Shown here one piece after another: positions 23,869 through 32,681 of a stretch of DNA of 64,000 nucleotides (position 1 is its first letter; each line of letters starts with the position of its first letter). The stretch lies in the NCBI GenBank assembly GCA_016722075.1, contig JADKGW010000001.1, positions 3,224,001 through 3,288,000 of the forward strand, written 5' to 3'. Source of the stretch: Candidatus Kouleothrix ribensis. GTDB lineage: Bacteria > Chloroflexota > Chloroflexia > Chloroflexales > Roseiflexaceae. Below the pieces are notes generated by a model, which saw only the letters and a list, made by a program, of their open reading frames with translations, was not told the DNA's origin and did no database searches. A program made the position numbers and the translations under genes.

Positions 23869-24362
23869 GGGTAACACCTCAGCATGTGCATATGGTGGCG
23901 CTATGATTCGGTGCGCAGCAGCGCCTAGCCAGCTTCTAAAGCCGATCGGATTGCTCTATATACGCGGTGGGCCGCAGTGCGGGCAATGCTGCCGCAGGCA
24001 AACCCCGCCGACTGCGTAACTCCTGTATATAAGAAACGTTGACTGGTTAATTTTTCGTATGTGGCGGGGCGGGGAATTTTGGCGCGATCGTGGCGGCCAG
24101 GTTGGCCCGGCGCGATCGGCGCGCGCATGCCAGCGGCAGGGCGCTACAGCCGCGCCGCCAGCGCGCGCAGCTAGAATTGCTATAGATTGGCCTATTGGGG
24201 TGAACAGCAGGATCTGCACACGACTGGATCTACGAAAAATGGCATGAGCCTCGTTATTTATTATGCATCCCTTCTACAATACGCATACCTGCGTCACTGC
24301 AATACCTACGGTATACGCAGATCTGTCTTCCGATCGATGTGGCTACTATATCGGAGGTCACT
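23869..24362. other. Divergent intergenic region
   Basis: Contains a half family A element (TGCTGCCGCAGGCAAA followed by CCGCCGACTGCGTA, 23988-24019), a word repeated at 61.1 kb, and a lower-GC tract before the M23 gene. GGAGGT at 24353-24358 is the ribosome binding site of the next gene. The promoters for both flanking genes must lie here, but no hexamer pair is convincing. Confidence 0.4.
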
Positions 24363-27300
24363 ATGCCATCACCTCGATTGCAGAGCGCCCAAACGCGCAC
24401 TCTGCGTATGCAAGCGATCCCCATGACCGCCTTTGTGATCTTACTAATCACAATCTTTCTGCTTCCACACCCTGGTCAGCAATCAGCGCTCGCTGGGCGG
24501 GCGACCGCCAATTCCCCGGTGGCAACCTCGGCACAGGGCTACCCAAGCGGCCAGCGCCCATTCCTCACCAGCAAGCCATATGCGGCAAGCTACACCCAGC
24601 CACTATGGATTAACTCCTTCTTCGACCACAAACTGCCAGGGTATAGCTATGTTGAGAATAATACAGCTATACCAAGCGATCTGCACGATCCCACACACGC
24701 CATGCATTTCCTGGGGACGAACCTCGCGGAGGTGAATGGTAGCTGCACGCTTGGTGCCAGCTGCTACTCTGGACATGACGGCATCGACTACAACACGGGC
24801 ACACAGGAGATAATTGCGCCTGCTGATGGAGTTATTCGGCTTGGTAGCGAGTCGAGCGCATGTTTGGTCTGGATCGATCACGATGCCAGCGACCCGCTCG
24901 ACAACACCAACGACTTCTCAACGCTGTACATGCACCTCTCCAGCATTGGCCAGGCCCCTGACGATCAGCGTACACGACCTGACCGATCCCCAAGCACAAC
25001 ATGGGTAAAGGATGATCGCATCAAAGCAGGGCAGGTCGTTGGCATCTCCGGCAATGAACCATGCGGCGGCACATCCGACGGCGCGCATCTGCACTTTGGC
25101 ATCGCGGCCGGCGCCGCAGGAGATCGTGGCAACCCACAAATCTTCGACCCGTTTGGCTGGTGGAGTGCTACTGCCGATCCCTGGATCGACAGCCGCCTCC
25201 CGGCGCTGCTTCATGGCTCGTGGCAGCCCGCACGCAGTGTATGGGCTTGGGCGGCACCGGTAAATCCCGGCGCGGGGCAACCTGGTGCCTGGGACGCTGA
25301 GGTGCTGGCGCAGACCGATGATACAGATGCCAGCTTCCAGCAATTTGGCCCATGGACTCGCCGCGCTATACTATCTGGCTGGAATGCACTGCTGCCAAAT
25401 GCAGCCGCAAACGTAGTCCCGATCGGCTCCGGGGCCTGGTGGTCGCGCTCGCTTCAGAAAGATGCCGCCGGCACCCAGCAGAACTGGGCCATTTGGGGGC
25501 TGCATGTCCCGGCTGATGGGCAATACCGCATTCAAGCATTCTTGCCTAACCTACCCCCTGGTAGCCCCAATGCAACCAGCACGGCGCGCTATACTGTACA
25601 TATCCCCACCGATGACACCACACTCTCGATCTGGCAATCCGGCGCGATCAACCAGCAGGCGACAAACGCATGGCACGATATTGTTGACCAGAACAATCAG
25701 GCGGTGTTCGCCCTGCGCGCCAACACCGTGGTGCTGGTGGTGCTCAGCGATGTAACCGGCGCCGCCGACGAAGCGGTGCTCTTCGATGCGCTGCGCCTGC
25801 GCGCCGAAACACCCGTGCAGCCTCCTCCGCCACCAACGGCAACTGGCCAGGTTGGCTTTGCGATCGACAACTCTAGCAGCATGCGCGAGCAGGGCAAGAT
25901 CAATGCAGTTAAGGCCGAGCTACCGTTCTGGATCAATCAGCTGACAGCCACCGGCGTGCGATTCACATACGCATTGGAGCCTTTCGCAAACAACACCCCC
26001 GCCGTGCAGGCCACCACCGATGCTGAACAGATCAAGGCATGGATCGCCGGCCTGACGGCCAATGACAACGGCATCTTCAACGGCGAATGCCCCGAGGAGT
26101 CGCTCGGCGCGATCGCCAAGCTGGCGCCGTTCGTCAAAGACGGCAATATGCTGCTCTTCACCGACGATCTGCCATTTGCTCCCTTCACACAGCTCGCGCC
26201 GACTTTCAACGCCCTCTCGACTAATAAGGTCAAGTTGCACACGATCGTGCTGCCCAAGACATGCAACTTTGGCAGCGGGAATAATCCAGCCGGCTGGTTA
26301 ACCTACCGCTTTCTCTCATTCATCAGCGGCGGCACCTATCAGAGCGTCACCACCGACAAGACTGCCGCCGCGCTTCAGATCGTGCTCAGCGAGATGCGTG
26401 CGCAGGGCCAGCTGAGTGTAGCAACCCAATCGGCCACCTCAACGACGGCGATCCAGAGCACCACGGCAATTACCTACCCGATCGAGGTCGATAGCACTAT
26501 CACGCAGATGAATGCGCTGCTCAACATTCTCAGCAGCACAGCGTCGCTCCAGCTTCTCCGCCCCGATGGCGCAACCGTGAGCCCACTTGACGCCGATGTC
26601 GTCTATACCGACAGCGGCAGCGCACAATACTACCAGATCAGTAATCCCACGCCCGGAACCTGGTCGGCAATGGTGATCAGCGATGGAGAGTATCGCTTCT
26701 CAACATCGGCGATCAGTACGCTCCAGTTTGCCTACCTCGGCGATACACGTGGGACGCCAGGCGCGGTGATGGAGCTGGCAGCCCGATTAAACGGGCCGAC
26801 CGCAAGCGCCAACTTCACACTGGAGACGCGCGATGGGCAGCCAGTGGCAGCCGTCACACTGCACGATGATGGCAAACTGAACGACCTGGTCGCTGGGGAT
26901 GGACTCTACATGGGCTGGTTTACGCCTACGCAGCGCGGCGATCTACGCATGCGTGTGACTGGGACAACCACGATGGGTGGTACCTTCAGCCGTGTCGACT
27001 CGCGCCTGATTCGCGTCCAGGGGTTGCGCGTCACCGCACCGCCAGCGCGAACGGTGGCGAACGGCTCAACCACGACGCTCAGCTTTACGGTCGCCAATCT
27101 CGACGACACCGCCCAGACGTACATGCTCAGTGCAACATCGAATAGCGGGTGGATCCAGATCGCGCCGCCAGCCAGTGTGACGATCGCTGCTGGAGGTAGT
27201 ACGACGATCAATGTGACGATCAAGGTACCGGCGAATGCAGCGCCCAACAGCATCGAAAAAATCTGGCTGACCGCAACCCTACAGACTGATCAGACCATCA

Positions 27301-27389
27301 TTGGTGAGGGGAGCGTAACCCTCTTCACTACGCTGCCCGAGGAGGCTGGCAGCTTCTACTCGCTGTACATGCCATTAGCCAGGAAGTAG
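24363..27389 (+). CDS. Secreted M23-peptidase/vWA multidomain protein
   Basis: A 1,008-residue exported protein. An N-terminal hydrophobic stretch (about 20-36) with ALA-G near 42-45 is a signal peptide. The M23 (LytM) peptidase-like domain spans about 130-260 with GHDGIDYN (H138, D142), TLYMHLSS (H191) and GAHLHFG (H242, H244), so the zinc site looks complete. A golvesin/CBM-like region (about 310-470: WAIWGLHVPADGQYRIQAFL) precedes a proline stretch. A vWA domain follows with an intact MIDAS start AIDNSSSM (about 490). C-terminal beta domains include LHDDGKLNDLVAGDGLYMG and a final NEW3-like segment ending SFYSLYMPLARK, a tail common in Chloroflexota exported proteins. GGAGGT four bases before the ATG fixes the start. 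Probably cell-surface, acting on peptidoglycan or in adhesion. Confidence 0.85.
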   Translation: MPSPRLQSAQTRTLRMQAIPMTAFVILLITIFLLPHPGQQSALAGRATANSPVATSAQGYPSGQRPFLTSKPYAASYTQPLWINSFFDHKLPGYSYVENNTAIPSDLHDPTHAMHFLGTNLAEVNGSCTLGASCYSGHDGIDYNTGTQEIIAPADGVIRLGSESSACLVWIDHDASDPLDNTNDFSTLYMHLSSIGQAPDDQRTRPDRSPSTTWVKDDRIKAGQVVGISGNEPCGGTSDGAHLHFGIAAGAAGDRGNPQIFDPFGWWSATADPWIDSRLPALLHGSWQPARSVWAWAAPVNPGAGQPGAWDAEVLAQTDDTDASFQQFGPWTRRAILSGWNALLPNAAANVVPIGSGAWWSRSLQKDAAGTQQNWAIWGLHVPADGQYRIQAFLPNLPPGSPNATSTARYTVHIPTDDTTLSIWQSGAINQQATNAWHDIVDQNNQAVFALRANTVVLVVLSDVTGAADEAVLFDALRLRAETPVQPPPPPTATGQVGFAIDNSSSMREQGKINAVKAELPFWINQLTATGVRFTYALEPFANNTPAVQATTDAEQIKAWIAGLTANDNGIFNGECPEESLGAIAKLAPFVKDGNMLLFTDDLPFAPFTQLAPTFNALSTNKVKLHTIVLPKTCNFGSGNNPAGWLTYRFLSFISGGTYQSVTTDKTAAALQIVLSEMRAQGQLSVATQSATSTTAIQSTTAITYPIEVDSTITQMNALLNILSSTASLQLLRPDGATVSPLDADVVYTDSGSAQYYQISNPTPGTWSAMVISDGEYRFSTSAISTLQFAYLGDTRGTPGAVMELAARLNGPTASANFTLETRDGQPVAAVTLHDDGKLNDLVAGDGLYMGWFTPTQRGDLRMRVTGTTTMGGTFSRVDSRLIRVQGLRVTAPPARTVANGSTTTLSFTVANLDDTAQTYMLSATSNSGWIQIAPPASVTIAAGGSTTINVTIKVPANAAPNSIEKIWLTATLQTDQTIIGEGSVTLFTTLPEEAGSFYSLYMPLARK

Positions 27390-27642
27390 CCGACCTCTAC
27401 CGCAGCTCGGCCTGGTCGGGCTGCCGGGTTGGCCGCACGGCGGCCGTGGGCATGTGGAAGCGTAGGTTCAGTGGGCTGGCCGCGCAGCCTGTGCCCGTGC
27501 GATAGACTATTATAGCCTCAGCACGTGCATATGGTGGCTCGATCATCGCAAAGCGCGCAAAAAGAATCTTGCCCGAACCAATGGCCGCAGCGCCTGGCGT
27601 CGTGCTATACTGGCGGAACCGAGATCAGTAGCGAGGTGCCAT

Positions 27643-27849
27643 ATGTGCCGAAGTATCAAGCAGCTGCGGGGCGCCGATCAGCCCGCCACCGAGGCCGAGA
27701 TCGCGGCGGCGGCGCTCCAGTTCGTGCGCAAAGTCAGCGGCTACCGCACGCCCTCGCGCGCTAACCAGGCCGCATTCGAGGCAGCGGTGGCGGCGGTGGC
27801 CGAGGCCACGCGCGAGCTGCTGGGCCAGCTTGCGCCAGCGGCCCGATGA
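27643..27849 (+). CDS. DUF2277 family protein
   Basis: A 68-residue protein matching DUF2277 along its length: MCRSIKQLRG at the start, ATEAEIAAAALQFVRKVSGYRTPS, and NQAAFEAAVAAVAEATRELL. The function of the family is unknown; it is small, helical and widespread. The ATG at 27643 has GAGGTG just upstream. It stands alone, convergent with the ECF operon. Confidence 0.93.
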   Translation: MCRSIKQLRGADQPATEAEIAAAALQFVRKVSGYRTPSRANQAAFEAAVAAVAEATRELLGQLAPAAR

Positions 27850-27969
27850 ATCCGGCCGCTGGTAGCCCCAGCTGATAAACGGGTACGCCCTGGTCCACGC
27901 CCAGCCCGCTTCAGCCGGCGTCGCCGCATAGCGCGGCGCCGTTGCGCAAACCCGGCGGTTGAGCGCAGG

Positions 27970-28773
27970 CTACACCAGCAGCGCCGCCAGCGTGAGCGCC
28001 ACCACCAGCGCCAGGCACACCACGTCGGCCCGGCCGAGCGACTGCTCGTGCAGGGGGGTGGGCGGCCGGCCGGCATCAAAGCCGCGCGCCTCGAGCGCCT
28101 CGGCCAGCTCGGCCGCGCGGCGCAGCGCGCCCTGGTAGATCGGCACAATCAGCGCGGCCAGGCTCTCGCGGCGCTCGGCCAGCGTGCCGTGGGCAAACGT
28201 GGCCCCGCGCGCCAGCTGGGCCTTGACCAGCTGCTCAACTTCGTCGGCCAGGGTTGGGATGAAGCGCAGCGCCAGCAGCGCCATGAGCGCAAACGCATCG
28301 ACCGGCAGGCGCAGGCGGCGCAGCGGCGCGAGCAGCAGCGTCACGCCCTCGATCAACGCCACCGGCGTGGTGGTGGTGGTTAGCAGCAGCGCCAGCAGAA
28401 ACAGCGCCAGGAACGTCACCGACAGCTGCACGCCCAGCAGCAGCGCCTCGCGCGTGATCACCAGCGGCCCCAGCGCGGCCAGCGGCGTGTCGCCCGCTTC
28501 CAGCAGCAGCACGGCCGGAAACGTGCCCAGCAGCGTCAGCAGCGTCAGCAGGCGCATGCGCCGCCACAGCTGCGCCGCGCCCACGCCCGATAGCCCGGCG
28601 GCCACCAGGGCCAGCCCGAGCAGCAGCACATACGGCGCCGGCCGGCCAAGCTGGTTCGCCACGGTCGCCGCGCCGGCCAGCCAGGCCAGCGCCAGCAGCT
28701 TGGTGCGCGCGCGCAACCGGTGCAGCAGGCTGTCGCCAGGGTAGTAGACGCCGGGGGCCAGCTGCTCGAACAT
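27970..28773 (-). CDS. ecfT: ECF transporter transmembrane (T) component
   Basis: A 267-residue membrane protein of the CbiQ/EcfT family, which couples two ATPases to a substrate-binding S component for vitamin or metal uptake. It begins with the typical SLLHRLRARTKLLALAW and carries the long cytoplasmic coupling helices with the Ala-Arg-Gly motif in ALEARGFDAG, preceded by AQLARGATF. Several hydrophobic helices precede these. Its start overlaps the stop of the upstream ATPase gene (TAATG). It is the last gene of the five-gene minus-strand operon 27970-32164. Confidence 0.92.
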   Translation of the reverse strand: MFEQLAPGVYYPGDSLLHRLRARTKLLALAWLAGAATVANQLGRPAPYVLLLGLALVAAGLSGVGAAQLWRRMRLLTLLTLLGTFPAVLLLEAGDTPLAALGPLVITREALLLGVQLSVTFLALFLLALLLTTTTTPVALIEGVTLLLAPLRRLRLPVDAFALMALLALRFIPTLADEVEQLVKAQLARGATFAHGTLAERRESLAALIVPIYQGALRRAAELAEALEARGFDAGRPPTPLHEQSLGRADVVCLALVVALTLAALLV

Positions 28774-29621
28774 TAGCGCCTCCGCAGCGCGGCCAGCGCC
28801 TGCTCGACCGTAGCGACACCTGCGGGCACGGCCAGGCCCAGCTGGCGCAGCTGCGCCAGCAGCTCGAACAGCGGCGGCGCGGCCAGGCCGCAGGCGCGCA
28901 GCTGCGCGGCATCGGCGAAGAGCGCGGCCGGCGGCCCCTGCACGGCCAGCCGCCCGTCGCGCAGCAGCACCAGCCAGTCGGCCAGCGCGGCCACCTCGGC
29001 CATATCGTGCGACACCAGCACCACCGTGACGCCACGGGCCTGGCGTACGGCGCGAATATAGCGGTAGAACTCGGCGCGCCCGGCCGCGTCCAGCCCAACC
29101 GTCGGCTCGTCGAGCACCAGCACGCGCGGCTCGAGCGCCAGCACGCCGGCCAGCGCGGCGCGGCGCCTCTGCCCGCCGCTCAGCTCGAACGGCGCGCGCA
29201 TGGCATACTGCTGCGGCGGCAGGCCCACCAGATCGAGCGCCGCCAGCGCGCGCGCGGCCGCCTCGGGCTGGCTCAGCCCGGCCCGCCGCGGGCCGAACAT
29301 CACGTCGGCCAGCAGCGTTGGCGCGAACAGCTGGGCCTCGGGGAACTGGAACAGCATGCCGACCGTGCGGCGCAGCGCGCGCAGATCGGTGCCGCGCGCG
29401 GCCACATCGTGCCCGGCGACGATCACCCGGCCGGAGGTGGGCCGCAGCAGGCCGTTGAAGTGCTGCACCAGCGTGCTCTTGCCCGAGCCGGTTACGCCGG
29501 CGATGGCGGTGCAGCTGCCCGGCGCAACCGTGATGCTGATCTCAATCAGCGCCGGGTAGGCCAGCGGGCCGGGCTGGTAGGTGTGCGATAGATTCTCGGT
29601 GGTGATAATTGGGCCGCTCAT
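28773..29621 (-). CDS. ecfA: ECF transporter ATP-binding protein
   Basis: A 282-residue ABC ATPase. Walker A is AGVTGSGKSTL, the Q-loop is MLFQFPEAQLFAPT, the signature is ELSGGQRRRAALAG, Walker B is RVLVLDEPTVGLD and the switch His is in LVSHDMAEV. The phrase FPEAQLF after the Q-loop is diagnostic of the ECF subgroup. The MSGPIITTENL start at 29621 is chosen because it matches the family; the frame upstream reads through a repeat. It is followed with a one-base overlap by the T component. Confidence 0.93.
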   Translation of the reverse strand: MSGPIITTENLSHTYQPGPLAYPALIEISITVAPGSCTAIAGVTGSGKSTLVQHFNGLLRPTSGRVIVAGHDVAARGTDLRALRRTVGMLFQFPEAQLFAPTLLADVMFGPRRAGLSQPEAAARALAALDLVGLPPQQYAMRAPFELSGGQRRRAALAGVLALEPRVLVLDEPTVGLDAAGRAEFYRYIRAVRQARGVTVVLVSHDMAEVAALADWLVLLRDGRLAVQGPPAALFADAAQLRACGLAAPPLFELLAQLRQLGLAVPAGVATVEQALAALRRR

Positions 29622-29633
29622 GCCATATCTATA

Positions 29634-29698
29634 GCTGTGCGATTTTCGCGATCCGCGCAACGATCGCACAGCGTTCGCCTGCGGCAGCACGGCTGCAC
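29634..29698. repeat. Partial family A element
   Basis: A 10-bp hairpin GCTGTGCGAT/ATCGCACAGC (29634-29643 with 29663-29672) followed by the outer-arm word GCCTGCGGCAGCACGGC. It separates the CBM9-like gene from the ATPase gene inside the operon. Confidence 0.6.
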
Positions 29699-29719
29699 AT
29701 GCCGATTGCCTACGTCCTG

Positions 29720-30559
29720 TCAAATCAGCGCCGTCGCCAGCGCGAGATCAACCGGCGTAGCCGAGAAATGAACGAATGGGAAGCACTCGGGCACGTGCGA
29801 GTCCCACACGCCGTGGGCGCTCCAGGCCCAGCCGCTCGAGTCCTCGGCCGGCGGCGCCTCGCGGTACTGGTTGAAGCGCGAGAAATCCATGCGCCAGGTG
29901 TCGCCGTCGCGCGGCGGCAGGGCGCGCCCGTCGGCCTGCGCGAGCGGGCGCAGGCCCGCCCACGGAAACGCCAGCTCGACCGTCCAGCCGCGGTCGCGGT
30001 CGCGCTCGTCGTTGAGCGTGCCATCGACATGGACTGCCGCCCGCAGGCCGGGGAGATCCCAGTTCCAGAAGCCGATGCGCAGCCCACGCGGGTGCTCGGT
30101 GAAGCCCACGCCGTTGAACTGCCGCGCGCCCGGCTGGTCGCGCCGGAACTCGGGAATGCCGGCATAGCCGGCGCGCTCGTAGGCATCTTCCCAGATGAAG
30201 AACACCTCGTAGATCGTGCCGAGCGCGTTGATCTCGAACTCGTAGTAAGCGTCGCGGCCGGCAATAAACACCTCGACATCGTTGTCGGTGTAGATCAGCG
30301 CGTCGCGCTCGGTGAGCGTCGCGGCGACGTGCGGCTCTTCGATCCAGAAGCCAACGTACAGGTACTCGTCGTCCCACAGCACGGCCGCACGCGTGTCGTG
30401 GATGGCCGGCCCGCCGCTGATCAGGTCGACGAAGCGCGGCGAGCGCGGCGCCACGCGCCAGCTTGGCTCGTCGAGCCGGCCGTCGATCGCGAGCGGCCCG
30501 GCGGCGCGGTAGGCGGTGTAGTGGGCGATCTGGCCCTCGGGGCACGGGAAGCAGTTCAT
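29720..30559 (-). CDS. CBM9-like carbohydrate-binding-fold protein
   Basis: A 279-residue soluble protein with the pattern of CBM9-like domains: AIDGRLDEPSWRVAP near the N-terminus, AAVLWDDEYLYVGFWIEEPHV, DNDVEVFIAG, YYEFEINALGTIYEV, and WTVELAFPWAGL later. These domains bind sugars, often at the end of xylanases, but stand-alone versions also occur and are uncharacterised. No signal peptide is present. It lies between the two ATPase genes of an ECF operon, which is unusual. ATG at 30559 has GAGGGG five bases upstream. Whether it relates to the transported substrate cannot be told. Confidence 0.85.
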   Translation of the reverse strand: MNCFPCPEGQIAHYTAYRAAGPLAIDGRLDEPSWRVAPRSPRFVDLISGGPAIHDTRAAVLWDDEYLYVGFWIEEPHVAATLTERDALIYTDNDVEVFIAGRDAYYEFEINALGTIYEVFFIWEDAYERAGYAGIPEFRRDQPGARQFNGVGFTEHPRGLRIGFWNWDLPGLRAAVHVDGTLNDERDRDRGWTVELAFPWAGLRPLAQADGRALPPRDGDTWRMDFSRFNQYREAPPAEDSSGWAWSAHGVWDSHVPECFPFVHFSATPVDLALATALI

Positions 30560-30577
30560 AGTCACCCCTCTATGGCA

Positions 30578-31423
30578 TTAGCGCAGGCGCGCAATCTCGG
30601 CAGCGATCGACTCGACCGTCAGCGCGGCTGGGTCGATCGCCAGGCCGGCCGCGCGCAGCCGCGCGGCCAGCTCGATCGGTGCGGGCACGGCCAGCTGTAG
30701 CCGCCGCAGCCGCGCCAGGTCGGCAAACACCGCCGCAGGTGGGCCGTCGAGCGCAACCTGGCCACGCTCGAGCGCGACGACACGGTCGGCGACGGCGGCC
30801 TCTTCGAGCAGGTGCGTCACATGGATGATCGTCAGGCCATGCGCGCGGTTGAGCCGGCGCAGCAGCGCCACCAGCTCGGCGCGCGAAAGTGGGTCGAGCA
30901 TCGCGGTGGCCTCGTCGGCGATCAGCACCGCCGGGCGCAACGCCAGAATGCCGGCAATCGCCAGGCGCTGACGCTGGCCACCCGAGAGCCGGTGCGGCGC
31001 GCGGTCGCGCAGGTCGGCGATCCCGGCCGCCGCCAGCGCCCACCCGACCCGCTCGCGGATCAGATCGGCCGGCCAGCCGCGCGCGGCCAGGCCCCAGGCC
31101 ACGTCGTCGCCAACCACCGTCGCGATGATCTGGTTGTCGGGGTGCTGGAAGATCATGCCGACGGCGTCGCGCACCGTGTTGCGCGCGGCCAGGTCGCGCG
31201 TGTCGTGCCCTTGCACCAGCACCTGGCCGGTGGTGGGCCGCAGCAGCGCGTTGCACAGCCGCGCCAGCGTGCTCTTGCCGCTGCCGTTGTGGCCCAGCAG
31301 CGCGAGGTACTCGCCAGGCCCGATCCGCAGGCTCACGTCGCGCAGGGCCGGCGCGGCCGCCACGGCGGCGCCGTGACCGGCCTGGCTCGGGTAGGTAAAG
31401 CTGACGCGCTGAATATCGATCAA
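30578..31423 (-). CDS. ecfA: ECF transporter ATP-binding protein (second ATPase)
   Basis: A 281-residue ABC ATPase with Walker A LGHNGSGKSTL, the ECF-type Q-loop MIFQHPDNQIIATVV, signature RLSGGQRQRLAIAG, Walker B AVLIADEATAMLD and switch HVTHLLEE. Together with the ATPase at 28773-29621 it would form the EcfA-EcfA' heterodimer. The start is a TTG at 31423 with GAGGGTGG right upstream; no ATG fits the family length. It begins 12 bases after the DUF2232 gene stop. Confidence 0.92.
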   Translation of the reverse strand: MIDIQRVSFTYPSQAGHGAAVAAAPALRDVSLRIGPGEYLALLGHNGSGKSTLARLCNALLRPTTGQVLVQGHDTRDLAARNTVRDAVGMIFQHPDNQIIATVVGDDVAWGLAARGWPADLIRERVGWALAAAGIADLRDRAPHRLSGGQRQRLAIAGILALRPAVLIADEATAMLDPLSRAELVALLRRLNRAHGLTIIHVTHLLEEAAVADRVVALERGQVALDGPPAAVFADLARLRRLQLAVPAPIELAARLRAAGLAIDPAALTVESIAAEIARLR

Positions 31424-31435
31424 ACCACCCTCGGC

Positions 31436-32164
31436 TCAGGCGCCGCGCCGGCGGCGTAGGCGCAGCGGCAGGCGCATGGCCCAGCGCATGGCCTGCTCGG
31501 CCCGCGCGCCGGGGAACGGGCGCACCTGGTAGCCCAGCAGCCGTACGGCCAGGTTGGTCGTGCTGTACATCAGCGTCACCACCGGCGCCAGCCCCAGCCA
31601 GATCGCCAGCGGGAACAGCGCCCACCAGTAGGCCAGCAGCCACTGCGCGAGCGGCGCGAGCGCGGGCAGCACGGCCGCGCGCCACCAGCCGGCCAGGCCC
31701 ACCAGCCCGGCCAGCCAGCCGGCCAGGGCCAGGCCGGCCCGGTAGGCCGTATCGAGCTGCCGCGCGAAGCTGGCCAGCGGCAGACCGGCCGCGAGCGTCA
31801 GCAGCACCAGCAGCAGCACCAGCGTGGCCGCGCCGCCGGTCATGCCCAGCACGATCAGCAGCCCATGCGGCAGGCGCCGGCGCATCGCCAGGCCCAAAAA
31901 CAGGCCTGCGCCGCTCGTCAGCAGCAGCGCGAGCACAAATGTCAGCCCGGTCAGCGCCGCGATCATGAAGCCGGCCACCGCCGCGCTGAGCACGGCCACA
32001 TACAGGCCGCGCCGCAGCACCAGCATGGCGAAGATGATCGTGATCAGCAGGCGCGCGACCATATCGAACAGCGGCAGGTACACCGCCACCAGCTGCGCCA
32101 GCACGGCCAGATCGGCCAGCAGCGCGCCCTCGGCGATCTCGATGGCGGTCAGCTCATGGGCCAT
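31436..32164 (-). CDS. DUF2232 membrane protein, probable S component
   Basis: A 242-residue protein with about seven hydrophobic segments, beginning MAHELTAIEIAEGALLADLA. The layout and the conserved tail region (ALFPLAIWLGLAPVVTLMYSTTNLAVRLLGY) match DUF2232/YybS-like proteins, which are relatives of ECF substrate-binding components. As first gene of the operon before two ATPases and a T component it is the natural S component. The substrate is unknown. ATG at 32164 is preferred over an upstream ATG in the same frame because the extra N-terminus is basic and non-hydrophobic; no strong ribosome binding site supports either choice. Confidence 0.72.
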   Translation of the reverse strand: MAHELTAIEIAEGALLADLAVLAQLVAVYLPLFDMVARLLITIIFAMLVLRRGLYVAVLSAAVAGFMIAALTGLTFVLALLLTSGAGLFLGLAMRRRLPHGLLIVLGMTGGAATLVLLLVLLTLAAGLPLASFARQLDTAYRAGLALAGWLAGLVGLAGWWRAAVLPALAPLAQWLLAYWWALFPLAIWLGLAPVVTLMYSTTNLAVRLLGYQVRPFPGARAEQAMRWAMRLPLRLRRRRGA

Positions 32165-32681
32165 GGCAGGCGCAAATGAGCTGGGCACAGGCAAACATGG
32201 GCGAGCCCGAAGGCTCTGGCGCGTGGCTCGTATCGCTTGGCAGGGGTTTGTTGGCTGCCGGCCAACCCGAAACGGATTTCTGCGGAAATACACTCACTGG
32301 CAGGCTCGCGTCCCAACCTCGGGTGTCTGGATCACCACTGTACGTAGGGGCGAGTATAGCACGCTTTGGGGGCTGTTGGCGCGGCGGGTGCGGAATATCC
32401 CAAGCCTGAATCAGTCGTAAACCAGCAGCGGCCAGGGAGGCGCAGCCCCAACGAACCAGCCTCTCCCACCTATGAAAATCTGGTACAATCGAATGCGCAC
32501 TTCACCCTACCTCTCAAGTCAGCTCCTATCGTATGCGATCACGCTCATGGATGGCATACGATTGAACTTTATGATACTAACTTCGCTTGATTATCCGCGC
32601 TTCGCTTGATCACGTATGGATTGTGGTGTCCCGCGCGGCAAAGCCGTGCAGGGCATCGCCCCACCAAAAAGGAGCACGCGC
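32165..32681. other. Divergent intergenic region
   Basis: About 517 bases between the ECF operon and the serine hydrolase gene. A possible extended -10 box TGGTACAAT lies near 32482. GGAG at 32671-32674 serves the hydrolase start. No gene or repeat is apparent. Confidence 0.4.
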
